DNA of 44,913 nucleotides from Rhodopseudomonas sp. B29 (GCF_000333455.1 NZ_BADD01000614.1:16-44928), one strand, 5' to 3'; numbered from the stretch's first letter, positions 18,506 to 27,617 are shown. A program made the numbers and translations. The notes: generated by a model not told the origin, from the letters alone.

Positions 18506-19327
18506 TCAGGCCGTTCCGGCAACCTCGCCATCGGGCCCACGAGCCTCATCGTGGGCATGACCATCGTGGTGATGACCATCGTGCGCATGACCGTCGTGCG
18601 CGCAACCGTCCTTCGCCGTCTGCGCCGACGCGTAGGCATCGCGGACGATATGATAGCAATCGCAGGCGCGCTGTTCCAAACCTGCCCGATCGATCACCCG
18701 AATGGCACCGCGCTGTTTCTGCACGACGCCCTCGGCCTCGAACTGCAGCAGCGCGTTGGTGATGCTGGCGCGACGCACGCCCATGCTCGTCGCCAGCATC
18801 TCGTGAGTGATCGCGAGTACGTCGCTTTGCAGGCGATCGATCGCCAGCAGCAGCCACCTCGCCAATCGCTGGTTGATCTCGTGCTTCGTCGCGCACAGCA
18901 CGCTCTGGCTGTTTTGCGCCATCAACGCCTGTACGTAGCGCAGCATTCGCGCGTGGATCTGCGGGCGCTCGGTCAGCAACCGCGACAATTCGTCGGCTTC
19001 GATGCGCAGCGCACTGCCGGGCATACAGGCGATCGCTCGCTGTGGAGCAATCGATGATCCCAGTATCAGCGGCACCCCGACATAACCGAAGCACCCGACC
19101 ATCGCAGTCTCGACGGATTCTGTTCGGCTTCCCGCCACGTGCGAGACCAGCCCGTCTTCGATGAAGTGCACGTACTCTACCGGACGATTTGCCTCCTGCA
19201 GTACAGTTCGCCCGCGGAAATCGATACGGCGCAACAGCGGTTCGAGTGTCGCGAAATCATCGGCGGACAGATCGGCCAGAATGCGGTTTCGGATAGCCTG
19301 CCGGCTCGGCGTCAGTTCGTTGATCAC
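18506..19327 (-). CDS. Crp/Fnr-family transcription regulator with a histidine-rich C-terminal tail
   Basis: The protein has an N-terminal cyclic-nucleotide-binding-like beta domain (about residues 15-140) and a dimer helix. A C-terminal winged helix-turn-helix follows (ITHEMLATSMGVRRASITNA). It lacks the N-terminal cysteine cluster of Fnr. After the usual end of the family, residues 242-273 form an added tail holding HDGHAHDGHHHDGHAHD, eight histidines in 16 residues, with two cysteines nearby in ACDCYH. Such tails can bind Ni, Zn or Co. GTG 19327 is my start: GGGGAG lies 12 bases upstream, a rather long gap, and the N-terminus then fits the family. The open frame reaches ATG 19483 as an alternative. 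It converges with the TerC gene. Confidence 0.85.
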   Translation of the reverse strand: MINELTPSRQAIRNRILADLSADDFATLEPLLRRIDFRGRTVLQEANRPVEYVHFIEDGLVSHVAGSRTESVETAMVGCFGYVGVPLILGSSIAPQRAIACMPGSALRIEADELSRLLTERPQIHARMLRYVQALMAQNSQSVLCATKHEINQRLARWLLLAIDRLQSDVLAITHEMLATSMGVRRASITNALLQFEAEGVVQKQRGAIRVIDRAGLEQRACDCYHIVRDAYASAQTAKDGCAHDGHAHDGHHHDGHAHDEARGPDGEVAGTA

Positions 19328-19799
19328 GGTCAGGATAGTCTCCCCTTTGGGCCGGCGGTGGAACCGAAGCGCCAGCGACGGCAGACAGTACCCAAGCTGG
19401 ACCGATCCTGCAAAACACACCTCCGCGTGATCGCTTTTGTCGCAGATTGCCTCGGTTGTGGCGGTGCAGCAAGGTTCCCGCATTTGAATTGCGACGCAGA
19501 ATGCCTAGCGACGCCTCCAGCCGCGGCAATCGCCTATAAACTAACCACGAAGTAACAGCGCGAGCGCGCGGATGTCTCCACTACGCACTCGGATTGGGCG
19601 ACGATGAGAAGGCCATTGCGCTCATGCATACGAACACTTGCGAAGCCGGATTTTTCGTGTTGCAATTGATGCGCAATCGGATTTGGGCCGTTCGGCTTTA
19701 TGTACGCGACTTCAAGATCGATCAGGCAACGACGTTTGTGGCGTGGCACGCGGGGAGGCGAGCCGCGTCTTTTTTGTGTCTAGCGCAGGGAGCAAGACG
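19328..19799. other. crp-like/csp divergent intergenic region with long csp leader
   Basis: This 472-base region lies between the Crp/Fnr start and the cold-shock gene. It includes a possible N-terminal extension of the Crp gene up to 19483, an AT-richer part (19480-19740), a lone TATAAA at 19535-19540 with no matching -35, and the terminator-like hairpin listed next. An open frame in phase with the csp gene runs back to 19638, but its residues are unlike any cold-shock protein. I see no other gene. Confidence 0.4.
19748..19775 (+). promoter_or_regulatory. terminator-like hairpin in the cold-shock gene leader
   Basis: ACGCGG (19748-19753) and CCGCGT (19763-19768) pair around a 9-base loop, followed by C and six T (19770-19775). 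This is the form of an intrinsic terminator, yet it sits only 24 bases before the csp ATG and just before its GGGAG ribosome-binding site. It could be a leader attenuator or a cold-responsive RNA element. Confidence 0.45.
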
Positions 19800-20003
19800 A
19801 TGCAGAAGGGCACCGTCAAATGGTTCAACCCGACCAAGGGTTATGGGTTTATCCGGCCGACGACCGGCGACAAGGACGTCTTTGTCCACATCTCGGCCGT
19901 AGAGCGCGCGGGCCTCAGCACGTTGAATGAAAATCAGCCGATCGAGTACGAACTCGTTGAAAATCGTGGCCGGTCGTCGGCGGAAAATTTGAAGGTCTCC
20001 TGA
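19800..20003 (+). CDS. cold-shock domain protein (CspA family)
   Basis: This is a 67-residue single-domain cold-shock protein that binds single-stranded RNA or DNA and melts secondary structure. It starts MQKGTVKWFNPTKGYGFI, containing RNP1 (KGYGFI), and has RNP2 as VFVHI around residue 30. GGGAG at 19788-19792 lies 7 bases before the ATG. Several paralogues are usual in this group of bacteria and I cannot say which this is. Its leader contains a terminator-like hairpin that may regulate it. Confidence 0.95.
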   Translation: MQKGTVKWFNPTKGYGFIRPTTGDKDVFVHISAVERAGLSTLNENQPIEYELVENRGRSSAENLKVS

Positions 20004-20039
20004 TCTCGATAATCAGGCTGAGCTGATCAACGCCGGCGC

Positions 20040-20705
20040 TTACGCGCCCGCGGGAGGTACGATCAATATCTGATCCGACGACGGGATCGCGGGGGACTTG
20101 CACAGACCCTCCGCGAGCTTCGTCTCGCCGGCAGCCAGCAGCTTAAGCGCCTGCGGATAGATGCGATGCTCGACCGCCAGCACGCGGGCGGCCAGCGTAT
20201 CGGGCGTATCGTCGTCGTGCACGGCGACGGCACCCTGCATCACGATAGGCCCTGCGTCCGTTTCGGGAATGACGAAGTGTACGGTGGCGCCGGAGATCTT
20301 CACGCCAGCGCGCAGCGCCTGACCGTGCGGATCGAGCCCCGGGAATGATGGCAGCAGAGAAGGGTGGATGTTGAGCATCCGTCCGTGCCAGTGCTGAACG
20401 AATTCGGCAGTGAACAGCCGCATGAAGCCACCGAGGCAGATCAGATCGATGCGGTGCTGATCGAGCGCCGCCTGCAGCACGGCTTCGAAGCCGGCGCGAT
20501 CCTTGCCGAACGGCTTGCTTTCGATCACCAGCGTCTCGACGCCGCTGCGTTGCGCGATAGCCAAGCCGCCGGCCGAGGCCACGTTGGAAATCACCAAGGC
20601 GATGTCGGCGGGGTAGCCGTCTTCGGCCGCCGCCTCGATCAGCGCGGCCATGTTCGAGCCGCGCCCGGAGATCAGGATCGCGACGCGCGGCTTCACGGCA
20701 CTCAC
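20040..20705 (-). CDS. purN: phosphoribosylglycinamide formyltransferase
   Basis: PurN transfers a formyl group from 10-formyl-THF to GAR, the third step of purine synthesis. The 222-residue frame has the nucleotide loop SGRGSNM, the catalytic [12 protein letters not shown] motif and the later [12 protein letters not shown] with the catalytic Asp. GTG 20705 overlaps the purM stop as GTGA; a second GTG directly before it (20708) is equally possible. A C-terminal extension of about 20 residues goes beyond the E. coli length. purM-purN form a coupled operon. Confidence 0.95.
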   Translation of the reverse strand: MSAVKPRVAILISGRGSNMAALIEAAAEDGYPADIALVISNVASAGGLAIAQRSGVETLVIESKPFGKDRAGFEAVLQAALDQHRIDLICLGGFMRLFTAEFVQHWHGRMLNIHPSLLPSFPGLDPHGQALRAGVKISGATVHFVIPETDAGPIVMQGAVAVHDDDTPDTLAARVLAVEHRIYPQALKLLAAGETKLAEGLCKSPAIPSSDQILIVPPAGA

Positions 20706-21775
20706 CACGACAGATCGAGATGGCCGTCATAGACGACGCGGTGCTCGCCCTTGGCGGCAATTACCTGGCCGAGCAGGTGCACGCTCTCGCCGGAAGCGGA
20801 TAAGCTCTCGGTGACGGCGTCGACCGCGTCGGCTCGCACGATGGCGATCATGCCGATGCCGCAGTTGAAGGTCCGCAGCAGTTCGAGTTCGGCGACCTCA
20901 CCCTGTTCGGCCAGCCATTTGAACACCGGCAGCACCGGAATGCGCGGCAGATCGATGCCGACGCCGAGATGCTTGGGCAGCACGCGCGGGATGTTGTCGG
21001 TGAAGCCGCCGCCGGTGATATGCGCCAATCCCTTGATGGCGCCGGTGGCCTTGATCGCGGCGAGGCAGGATTTCACGTAGATGCGGGTCGGGGCGAGCAG
21101 CGCGCCGCCAAGCGTCATCACCGGCGAGAACGGCGCCTTGTCGTCGTATTTGAGGCCGGAGCGTTCGACGATCTTACGGACCAGCGAGAAGCCATTGGAG
21201 TGCAGGCCGGAGGAGGCCAAGCCGATGACCACGTCGCCTTCGGCGATATCGGCCGAAGGCAGCAGCGTGCCGCGCTCGGCGGCGCCGACCGCGAAACCGG
21301 CGAGGTCGTAATCCTTGCCGCCATAGAGGCCGGGCATCTCGGCGGTCTCGCCGCCGATCAGGGCGCAGCCGGCTTCGCGGCAGCCCTCGGCGATGCCGGC
21401 GACCACTTCGGCGGCGGCTTGCGGGTCGAGCTTGCCGCAGGCGAAGTAATCGAGAAAGAACAGCGGCTCGGCGCCCTGGACCACGAGGTCGTTGACCGAC
21501 ATGGCGACGAGGTCGATGCCGACGCCGCCATTGATGCCGGCCTCGATCGCGACCTTGAGCTTGGTGCCGACGCCGTCCGTCGCCGCGACCAGGACCGGAT
21601 CGGTAAAGCCCGCCGCCTTCAGATCGAACAGCCCGCCGAAGCCGCCGATTTCGGAGTCGGCGCCGGCGCGTGCGGTGGCGCGCACCATCGGCTTGATCAG
21701 GTCGACCAGGCGGTTGCCGGCATCGATGTCGACGCCGGAGTCGGCGTAGGTCAGGCCGGGCTTGCGATCGGTCAT
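20702..21775 (-). CDS. purM: phosphoribosylformylglycinamidine cyclo-ligase (AIR synthetase)
   Basis: PurM closes the imidazole ring of the purine precursor using ATP. The 357-residue protein opens [18 protein letters not shown]. It has the ATP-binding [10 protein letters not shown] (65-74), GGETAEMPG and the late THITGGG-like block ([15 protein letters not shown]). Length is usual. It overlaps purN by 4 bases and is divergent from the CDP-alcohol phosphatidyltransferase across a 178-base gap. Confidence 0.97.
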   Translation of the reverse strand: MTDRKPGLTYADSGVDIDAGNRLVDLIKPMVRATARAGADSEIGGFGGLFDLKAAGFTDPVLVAATDGVGTKLKVAIEAGINGGVGIDLVAMSVNDLVVQGAEPLFFLDYFACGKLDPQAAAEVVAGIAEGCREAGCALIGGETAEMPGLYGGKDYDLAGFAVGAAERGTLLPSADIAEGDVVIGLASSGLHSNGFSLVRKIVERSGLKYDDKAPFSPVMTLGGALLAPTRIYVKSCLAAIKATGAIKGLAHITGGGFTDNIPRVLPKHLGVGIDLPRIPVLPVFKWLAEQGEVAELELLRTFNCGIGMIAIVRADAVDAVTESLSASGESVHLLGQVIAAKGEHRVVYDGHLDLSW

Positions 21776-21888
21776 TGGTTAATCCTGACGGTTCCTGGCT
21801 GGCGTTGCGGCGGCGGTTGAAGCCTGAATCCGCGGTGGTTACGTCGGAATCCGGCGCTGTGCAATGGCTCGCACCCGAGGGCTGCATC

Positions 21889-21900
21889 GTCTATGTAGAC
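21889..21900. promoter_or_regulatory. inverted repeat GTCTA-N2-TAGAC in the purM divergent promoter region
   Basis: GTCTATGTAGAC is an inverted repeat lying 114 bases upstream of purM and 54 bases upstream of the phosphatidyltransferase gene. It does not resemble the gammaproteobacterial PurR box. It could be an operator for either gene or chance. Confidence 0.25.
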
Positions 21901-21953
21901 AACCGTGCCCAGCATCTGTCGGGCAGAGGCGGGCCGGACGCCGGGAAAGTCGC

Positions 21954-22499
21954 GTGAGCATACCCAACATCATTACGCTCGGCCGGATTGTGCTGGTCCC
22001 GATCATCGTTTGGGCCATCGCGTCGAGCGAAATGGGTATTGCCTGCGCGGTATTCATCATCGCCGGCGTCAGCGACGCTGTGGATGGCTTCCTCGCCAAG
22101 CGCTTCAACATGTCCAGCGAACTCGGCGCGCTTCTCGATCCCTTGGCCGACAAGGCGCTTTTGGTGTCGATCTACGTGTCGCTGGGGATCTGGGGTGCAA
22201 TCCCGCGCTGGCTGGTGATCCTGGTGGTGTCGCGCGACATCATGATCGTCGGTGCCGTGATCATTTCCTGGCTGTTCGGCAAGCCGATCCCGATGAAGCC
22301 GCTGATGGTGTCCAAGCTGAACACCGTGGCCCAGGTGGCTTTTGCCGCGCTGGTGCTGGGCGCCCTGGCCCTCGGCTTCCCGCCTTGGCCTTACGACGTT
22401 GTGCTGATGGCGATGGTCACGATCTTGACCTTGGTTTCGGTCTCCCTCTATCTCGTCGAATGGATGCGGCACATGAGCTCGGTCGAGCTCGGCCGCTGA
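21954..22499 (+). CDS. CDP-alcohol phosphatidyltransferase family protein
   Basis: This is a 181-residue integral membrane enzyme of the family that transfers a phosphatidyl group from CDP-diacylglycerol to an alcohol (PGP synthase, cardiolipin synthase and relatives). The catalytic motif DG-x2-A-(R/K)-x8-G-x3-D-x3-D is present as DAVDGFLAKR...GALLDPLADK (about residues 38-65), with Lys in place of the usual Arg. Four to five hydrophobic spans follow. GTG 21954 (VSIPNIITLGRIVLVP) gives the typical N-terminus; the longer frame upstream is noise. hda follows after 45 bases. The acceptor alcohol cannot be decided, so I give no symbol. Confidence 0.9.
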   Translation: MSIPNIITLGRIVLVPIIVWAIASSEMGIACAVFIIAGVSDAVDGFLAKRFNMSSELGALLDPLADKALLVSIYVSLGIWGAIPRWLVILVVSRDIMIVGAVIISWLFGKPIPMKPLMVSKLNTVAQVAFAALVLGALALGFPPWPYDVVLMAMVTILTLVSVSLYLVEWMRHMSSVELGR

Positions 22500-22544
22500 C
22501 ATGCGTCTGGCCGAACGCGTGGCGGATCGGCATGGAGCGCGCCT

Positions 22545-23192
22545 GTGGTCCGCGTACAACCCCGTCAACTGACCCTCGATCTTCCGCACGCCGAAAGCCT
22601 GTCGCGCGAGGATTTCCTCGAGGGCGAGGCCAACGCGTCGGCGCTCGCGCTGGTCGAAAGCTGGCCGGACTGGCCCAATCGGACCATGATGCTGGTCGGT
22701 CCCGAAGGCTGCGGCAAAAGCCATCTGGCGGCCATCTGGGCCGAGCAGGCGGGGGCGCGGGCGGTTTCGGCCCAGAGCCTCACGGCAGCCACAGTGCCGG
22801 GGGCGCTCGCCACCGGCGCCCTGGTGCTCGAAGATCTCGTGCCCGGCAGTTTCGACGAGCGGGCGCTGTTCCATCTGATCAATCTGACGCGCGAGGACGA
22901 AGCCTTCGTGCTGATCACCGGGCGGACGGCACCGACGGCTTTTCCGTCCGAACTGCGGGATCTGCGCTCGCGGCTACGGGCGGTCCCGGTGGTGACGGTG
23001 TCGCCGCCGGACGACGCGCTGTTTCGGGCGCTGATCGTCAAGTTCTGTGCCGACCGTCAGATGCAGGTCGACGAAAACCTAGTCGGATACCTCGTCAGCA
23101 GGATTGACCGCTCATATGCGGCAGCCCGGAATACCGTCGAGGAACTCGACGCGAGGCGCTTCGGCTCGGCCGTCCGGTCACTCGGGCCTTAG
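22545..23192 (+). CDS. hda: Hda/DnaA-like AAA+ regulator of replication initiation
   Basis: Hda-type proteins bind the sliding clamp and stimulate hydrolysis of DnaA-bound ATP, preventing re-initiation. The 215-residue protein has a clamp-binding-like peptide QLTLDL (8-13) at the N-terminus and a AAA+ core with Walker A GPEGCGKSH (52-60). A DnaA-like lid segment closes it, with AARNTVEELD near the end; there is no DnaA DNA-binding domain IV. GTG 22545 is preceded by GGAG 7 bases upstream. It lies between the phosphatidyltransferase and ppk genes. Confidence 0.9.
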   Translation: MVRVQPRQLTLDLPHAESLSREDFLEGEANASALALVESWPDWPNRTMMLVGPEGCGKSHLAAIWAEQAGARAVSAQSLTAATVPGALATGALVLEDLVPGSFDERALFHLINLTREDEAFVLITGRTAPTAFPSELRDLRSRLRAVPVVTVSPPDDALFRALIVKFCADRQMQVDENLVGYLVSRIDRSYAAARNTVEELDARRFGSAVRSLGP

Positions 23193-23278
23193 CGGCTGGT
23201 TTGCTGCGCGACCTCTGAGCGCAGCGGCGTTGCCGCGGCCCCGCGTCGGCTTGACGCCTCCGGCTGCAACCCTCTCAA

Positions 23279-23300
23279 TGTCACGGAATTGTCGTGCGAT
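23279..23300 (+). promoter_or_regulatory. candidate Pho-box-like direct repeat upstream of ppk
   Basis: TGTCACGGAAT and TGTCGTGCGAT are adjacent 11-base units at 23279-23300, with TGTC repeated at the 11-base spacing typical of PhoB sites. The site lies 64 bases before the ppk ATG. ppk is a known Pho-regulon member in several bacteria. The match is short, so this is a hypothesis. Confidence 0.3.
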
Positions 23301-23363
23301 TATCGCATGGTCCGCCGCGCTGCTCCGCGGCGCGGCCCCCGCCCCAGATTGGAATGATTTCTC

Positions 23364-25564
23364 ATGGACTCCGAACAAGTTATTGAAATCGAAGAGAAGA
23401 AGGGTGAGGTGGAGCCCGCTTCGGTGATTGCGGCGGGGCCCGAGCGCTTCATCAATCGCGAGCTGTCGTGGTTGCATTTCAATCGTCGCGTGTTGGAGGA
23501 GTCGGTCAATCCGGGGCACCCGGTGCTGGAGCGGGTCCGCTTCCTGTCGATCTCGGCCAACAATCTGGACGAGTTCTTCATGGTCCGCGTTGCCGGCATC
23601 AAGGCTCAGATCCGCGAAGGTATTACCGAACGCAGTCCGGACGGGCTGACGCCGGCCGAGCAGCTTGTTCTGCTCAACGACGCCGTGTCGCGGCTGTCGA
23701 TTGATCAGCAGGCGATCTGGCGAGACCTGCGCGGCATCCTGGCCGACAACGGTATCGTGCTGCTCGACGGCCGCGACGTCACCAAGAGCGAGCGGGCCTG
23801 GATCGAGGATCATTTCCTCCACAACATCTTCCCGCTGCTGACGCCGCTGGCGATCGACCCGGCGCATCCGTTCCCGTTCATCCCGAGCCTCGGCTTCACC
23901 ATCGGCCTGCAGCTGGCGCGGATGTCGGACGGCAAGCCTATGAACGCGCTGATCCGTATGCCGGGCAAGATCGACCGCTTCATCCGGCTGCCGAGCAACG
24001 GCAAAGACCAGACCGTCCGGCTGATCACGCTGGAGCAGGCGACCTCGCTGTTCATCGGACGGCTTTTCCCCGGCTATGTGGTCAAGGGTCAGGGCTCGTT
24101 CCGGATCATCCGCGATAGCGAACTCGAAATCGAAGAAGAGGCCGAGGATCTCGTCCGCCTGTTCGAGACCGCGCTGAAGCGTCGCCGCCGCGGATCGGTG
24201 ATCCGCATGGAGGTCGACTCCACCATGCCGGAAGAGCTGCGCGTCTTCGTGCAGCGCGCGCTGACGGCGGCCGACGACGAAGTGTTCCTGGTCGACGGCG
24301 TGCTGGCGATGAACGAACTGTCCCAGCTCACGCGTGTCGATCGGCCTGACCTCGAATTCGTGCCTTACGTCCCGCGGCATCCGGAGCGGGTGCGCGACCA
24401 TGGCGGCGATATCTTCGCGGCGATCCGGCAGAAGGACCTGATCGTCCACCATCCTTACGAGTCGTTCGACGTCGTCGTGCAGTTCCTGCAGCAGGCGGCA
24501 CGCGATCCGGATGTGGTGGCGATCAAGCAGACGCTGTACCGCACCTCGAACAACTCGCCGATCGTGCGTGCACTGGCCGAGGCAGCCGAGGCCGGCAAGT
24601 CCGTCACTGCGCTCGTCGAACTGAAAGCGCGGTTCGACGAGGAAGCCAATATCCGCTGGGCTCGCGATCTCGAGCGCGCCGGCGTGCAGGTCGTGTACGG
24701 CTTCCTGCAGCTCAAGACCCACGCCAAGCTGTCGCTGGTCGTGCGGCGCGAGGGCGGCAGCCTGACGACGTACGTCCATACTGGCACCGGCAACTATCAC
24801 CCGGTCACGGCGCGCATCTACACCGATCTGTCGTACTTCACCTCCGACCCGATCCTCGGCCGCGACGCAGCGAGGGTGTTCAACTACATCACCGGCTATG
24901 CCGAGCCGAGCGACATCGAGAAGATGGCGGTGTCGCCGTTGACGCTGCGCAAGCGCATGCTCGAACATATCCACGGCGAGATCGGTCACGCCCGCCACGG
25001 CCGGCCGGCCGCGATCTGGCTGAAGATGAATGCGCTGGTCGATCCGGACATCATCGACGCGCTGTACGAGGCGTCGCAGGCCGGCGTGCAGATCGACCTT
25101 GTGGTCCGCGGCATCTGCTGCCTGCGCCCGGGCGTGCCGGGCCGTCCGAGAACATCCGCGTCAAGTCGATCATCGGCCGCTTCCTCGAACACGGCCGCGT
25201 CTACTGCTTCGGCAACGGCCATGGCCTGCCGAGCGCCAAGGCGGCGGTGTACATCTCGTCGGCCGACATGATGCCGCGCAATCTCGACCGCCGCGTCGAA
25301 GTGCTGTGCCCGCTGCTCAATCCGACCGTGCACCAGCAGGTGCTCGAGCAGATCATGGTGGCGAACCTGAAAGATACCGAGCAAAGCTGGCAATTGTTGC
25401 CGGACGGGTCGTCGACGCGTATGAAGACCGCGAAAGGCGAGGAGCCTTTCAACGTCCACAACTACTTCATGACCAATCCGAGTCTGTCCGGCCGTGGTAA
25501 GTCTCTCAAGGAATCCTCGCCGAAGCGGCTCACGCGACGTGCTGAGCGTAACAGCTCGTCCTGA
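23364..25564 (+). CDS. ppk: polyphosphate kinase 1, interrupted by a single-base frameshift
   Basis: PPK1 reversibly polymerises the terminal phosphate of ATP into polyphosphate. The N domain opens [19 protein letters not shown], the head domain follows, and the catalytic region holds [10 protein letters not shown] with H472, by position the autophosphorylated histidine. The frame is normal to about residue 593 ([10 protein letters not shown]), then breaks. Inserting one base between 25143 and 25144 (CTG instead of CG) restores the conserved [18 protein letters not shown] segment and the second C-terminal domain to the stop at 25564. That gives a 733-residue protein of ordinary length. As written, translation ends at 25271 after 635 residues, the last 42 out of frame. 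ppx follows. Confidence 0.93.
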
Positions 25565-25576
25565 GGAACGGCCAAT

Positions 25577-27082
25577 TTGACCAAGCGGGCGCAAAGCCGC
25601 GAACCCAGCGTCGCGGTGATCGATATCGGCTCGAACTCCGTGCGTCTCGTCGTCTACGAGGCGCTGGCGCGCAGTCTGGTCACGGTTTTCAACGAAAAGG
25701 CGCTGTGCGGGCTCGGCCGCGAAGTGCAGACCACGGGTCTGCTCGCTCCCGACGCCGTGGCCAAGGCGTTGACCGCACTGAAGCGGTTTCGCGCGCTGAT
25801 CCGCGTGATGCGGGTCGGCCGCGTCTATGCAATCGCCACCGCGGCGTGCCGTGATGCCAAGAACGGCCCGGACTTCATCGCCGAAGCCGAGCGCATCTGC
25901 AATGTGCAGATCGAGATCCTGTCGGGGCCGCGCGAGGCCAAGCTGTCGGCGCTGGGCGTCATCTCCGGCGTGCACAAGCCGAACGGCATCGTCGGCGACC
26001 TCGGCGGCGGTTCGCTCGAGCTGATCGACGTTCGCGGCAATGCGGTGCGCAAGGGCGTGACGCTGCCGCTCGGCAGTCTGGCGCTGCAGGATGTGTCGCA
26101 ACGTTCGCTCAAGCGCGCCGAGAAGATCGCGCACGATGCGCTCAGCGCCGCATTGCCGCTCAAGGCCGCGAAAGGCCGCACGTTCTATGCGGTGGGCGGC
26201 ACCTGGCGCGCTCTGGCACGCATTCACATCATCCAAAGCGGTTACTCGCTCAAGGTGATGCACGGCTATTCGATCCCGGCCGCCGACGCGTTGCGTTTCG
26301 CCCGCCGGCTGCGGCTGCTGGCGTCGACCGATCAGCTCGCCGATATCGAAGTGGTGGCCGATGCCCGCCGACCGCTGCTGGCCTATGCGGCGCTGGTGCT
26401 CGAACAGATCATCCTGGTGGCGCGGCCGAAGACCATCGTGTTCTCGACCTATGGTGTGCGTGAGGGGTTGCTGTACGAGCAGCTCCCTGCCGCTGAGCGC
26501 GCCAAGGACGGGCTGATCTGCGCCGCGCAGAACTTGAACAATCTGCTGTCGCGCTCGGCGCGCCACGCCGAGGAACTGATCGGCTGGACCGACCGGTTCT
26601 GGCGCATCGCGCGGCTGAAGGAGACGCCCGAAGAGCGCCGGCTCCGCCATGCGGCCTGCCTGATGTCCGACGTCGGCTGGCGGGTGCATCCCGATCATCG
26701 CGGCGAGCAAACGCTGGCGATGATCACCAACGGCAATTTCGGCGACGTGACGCATCAGGACCGCGCCTTCATGGCGCTGTCGGTGTTCTATCGCTATGCG
26801 GGGTTCAGCGAACAGAACGAACCGCCGCCGCAGGTGCGTGAGCTAGTCACTCCGGCGATGGATGAGCGCGCGCGCCTGCTCGGCGCCGCGTTCCGTGTCG
26901 CGCATCTGATCAGCGCCGCCCGGCCGGGCGTGTTGCCGGCCACGCACTTCCGCATGTCGGGCCGCAAGCTGATGCTGGTGTTCGAGCATCGCCTGGTTGA
27001 TCTCGTCGCTGACCGCGTCGGCAGCCGCTTCAAGCAGATGGCCCGCATGGTGGGCCGGGCAGGGACGATCGTGCGGCGGTGA
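25577..27082 (+). CDS. ppx: exopolyphosphatase (Ppx/GppA family)
   Basis: Ppx removes terminal phosphates from polyphosphate; the family also includes pppGpp phosphatases. The 501-residue protein has the ASKHA-fold motifs VIDIGSNSVRLVVYE (14-28), AIATAACRDAKNG and GDLGGGSLEL (about 142-151). A C-terminal HD-like helical domain follows, as in the longer Ppx forms. The TTG start at 25577 has GAGGA upstream at a usable distance. It follows ppk by 12 bases, so synthesis and breakdown of polyphosphate are co-encoded. Whether it also hydrolyses pppGpp cannot be told. Confidence 0.95.
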   Translation: MTKRAQSREPSVAVIDIGSNSVRLVVYEALARSLVTVFNEKALCGLGREVQTTGLLAPDAVAKALTALKRFRALIRVMRVGRVYAIATAACRDAKNGPDFIAEAERICNVQIEILSGPREAKLSALGVISGVHKPNGIVGDLGGGSLELIDVRGNAVRKGVTLPLGSLALQDVSQRSLKRAEKIAHDALSAALPLKAAKGRTFYAVGGTWRALARIHIIQSGYSLKVMHGYSIPAADALRFARRLRLLASTDQLADIEVVADARRPLLAYAALVLEQIILVARPKTIVFSTYGVREGLLYEQLPAAERAKDGLICAAQNLNNLLSRSARHAEELIGWTDRFWRIARLKETPEERRLRHAACLMSDVGWRVHPDHRGEQTLAMITNGNFGDVTHQDRAFMALSVFYRYAGFSEQNEPPPQVRELVTPAMDERARLLGAAFRVAHLISAARPGVLPATHFRMSGRKLMLVFEHRLVDLVADRVGSRFKQMARMVGRAGTIVRR

Positions 27083-27102
27083 GCCGATGCCGACGGCTTC
27101 AC
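27079..27102. terminator. hairpin spanning the convergent ppx and allA stop codons
   Basis: GTGAGCCG (27079-27086) pairs with CGGC-T-TCAC (27094-27102), with a single bulged T, around a 7-base loop. The structure overlaps both the ppx TGA and the allA TGA. It may act as a compact bidirectional terminator, although no T-tract follows on either strand. Confidence 0.35.
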
Positions 27103-27617
27103 GATGCGCTTGGTAGTTCGACGAACCATGGCTGTTCGAAGACGTGCTCTGCCAGATTGATGCCCGGACCCGCGCGATCGATCACTACGAAATTCTGCTC
27201 GGCGCCGAACGGCGTCAGCACGCCGTGCCAGGTGCCGCGGGCGTAGCAGACGCCTTGCCATGGCGACGTGACGAAGGCGCGTGGCCGACCGGGCTTGCCG
27301 CCGTCGTCGGGGCACACCACCACCAGGAACGGCGCGGCGTTGAGCGGCACGAACGCCTGTGCGCCGAGCGGATGCCGCTCGACCAGACTGAGACGCAGCG
27401 GCAGCTTGTAGGGCTGCGCTTCCACCAGGCCGACGACCACGCGCGCGCCGTCGCCGACAACCTCGATGTCCGCGAGGTCGTGGAAACGCTGCGCCATGCC
27501 GGCGTTCATCGGGCGCGGTGCGACGATGCTGCGGTCGATCACCGTGCCGAACGGTGCGAACGCCTCGGCCGTCAGTTTCTGTGCGACGATGGTGCTCTCA
27601 GCGCAGGCGCTGCTCAT
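27099..27617 (-). CDS. allA: ureidoglycolate lyase
   Basis: AllA splits (S)-ureidoglycolate into glyoxylate and urea at the end of purine/allantoin degradation. The 172-residue protein has the family pattern: AEAFAPFGTVID at the start, the middle SLVERHPLGAQAFVPLN with the metal-site His, then FLVVVCP, and GTWHGVL. ATG 27617 overlaps the allE stop as ATGA, which fixes the start; the open frame upstream is an allE shadow. Together with allE it handles the last two steps of allantoate breakdown. The earlier genes (allantoinase, allantoate amidohydrolase) are not in this window. Confidence 0.93.
   Translation of the reverse strand: MSSACAESTIVAQKLTAEAFAPFGTVIDRSIVAPRPMNAGMAQRFHDLADIEVVGDGARVVVGLVEAQPYKLPLRLSLVERHPLGAQAFVPLNAAPFLVVVCPDDGGKPGRPRAFVTSPWQGVCYARGTWHGVLTPFGAEQNFVVIDRAGPGINLAEHVFEQPWFVELPSAS

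Noticed and set aside
23178-26755. Long minus-strand frames opposite ppk and ppx
   Set aside because: Codon-position shadows with no family resemblance.
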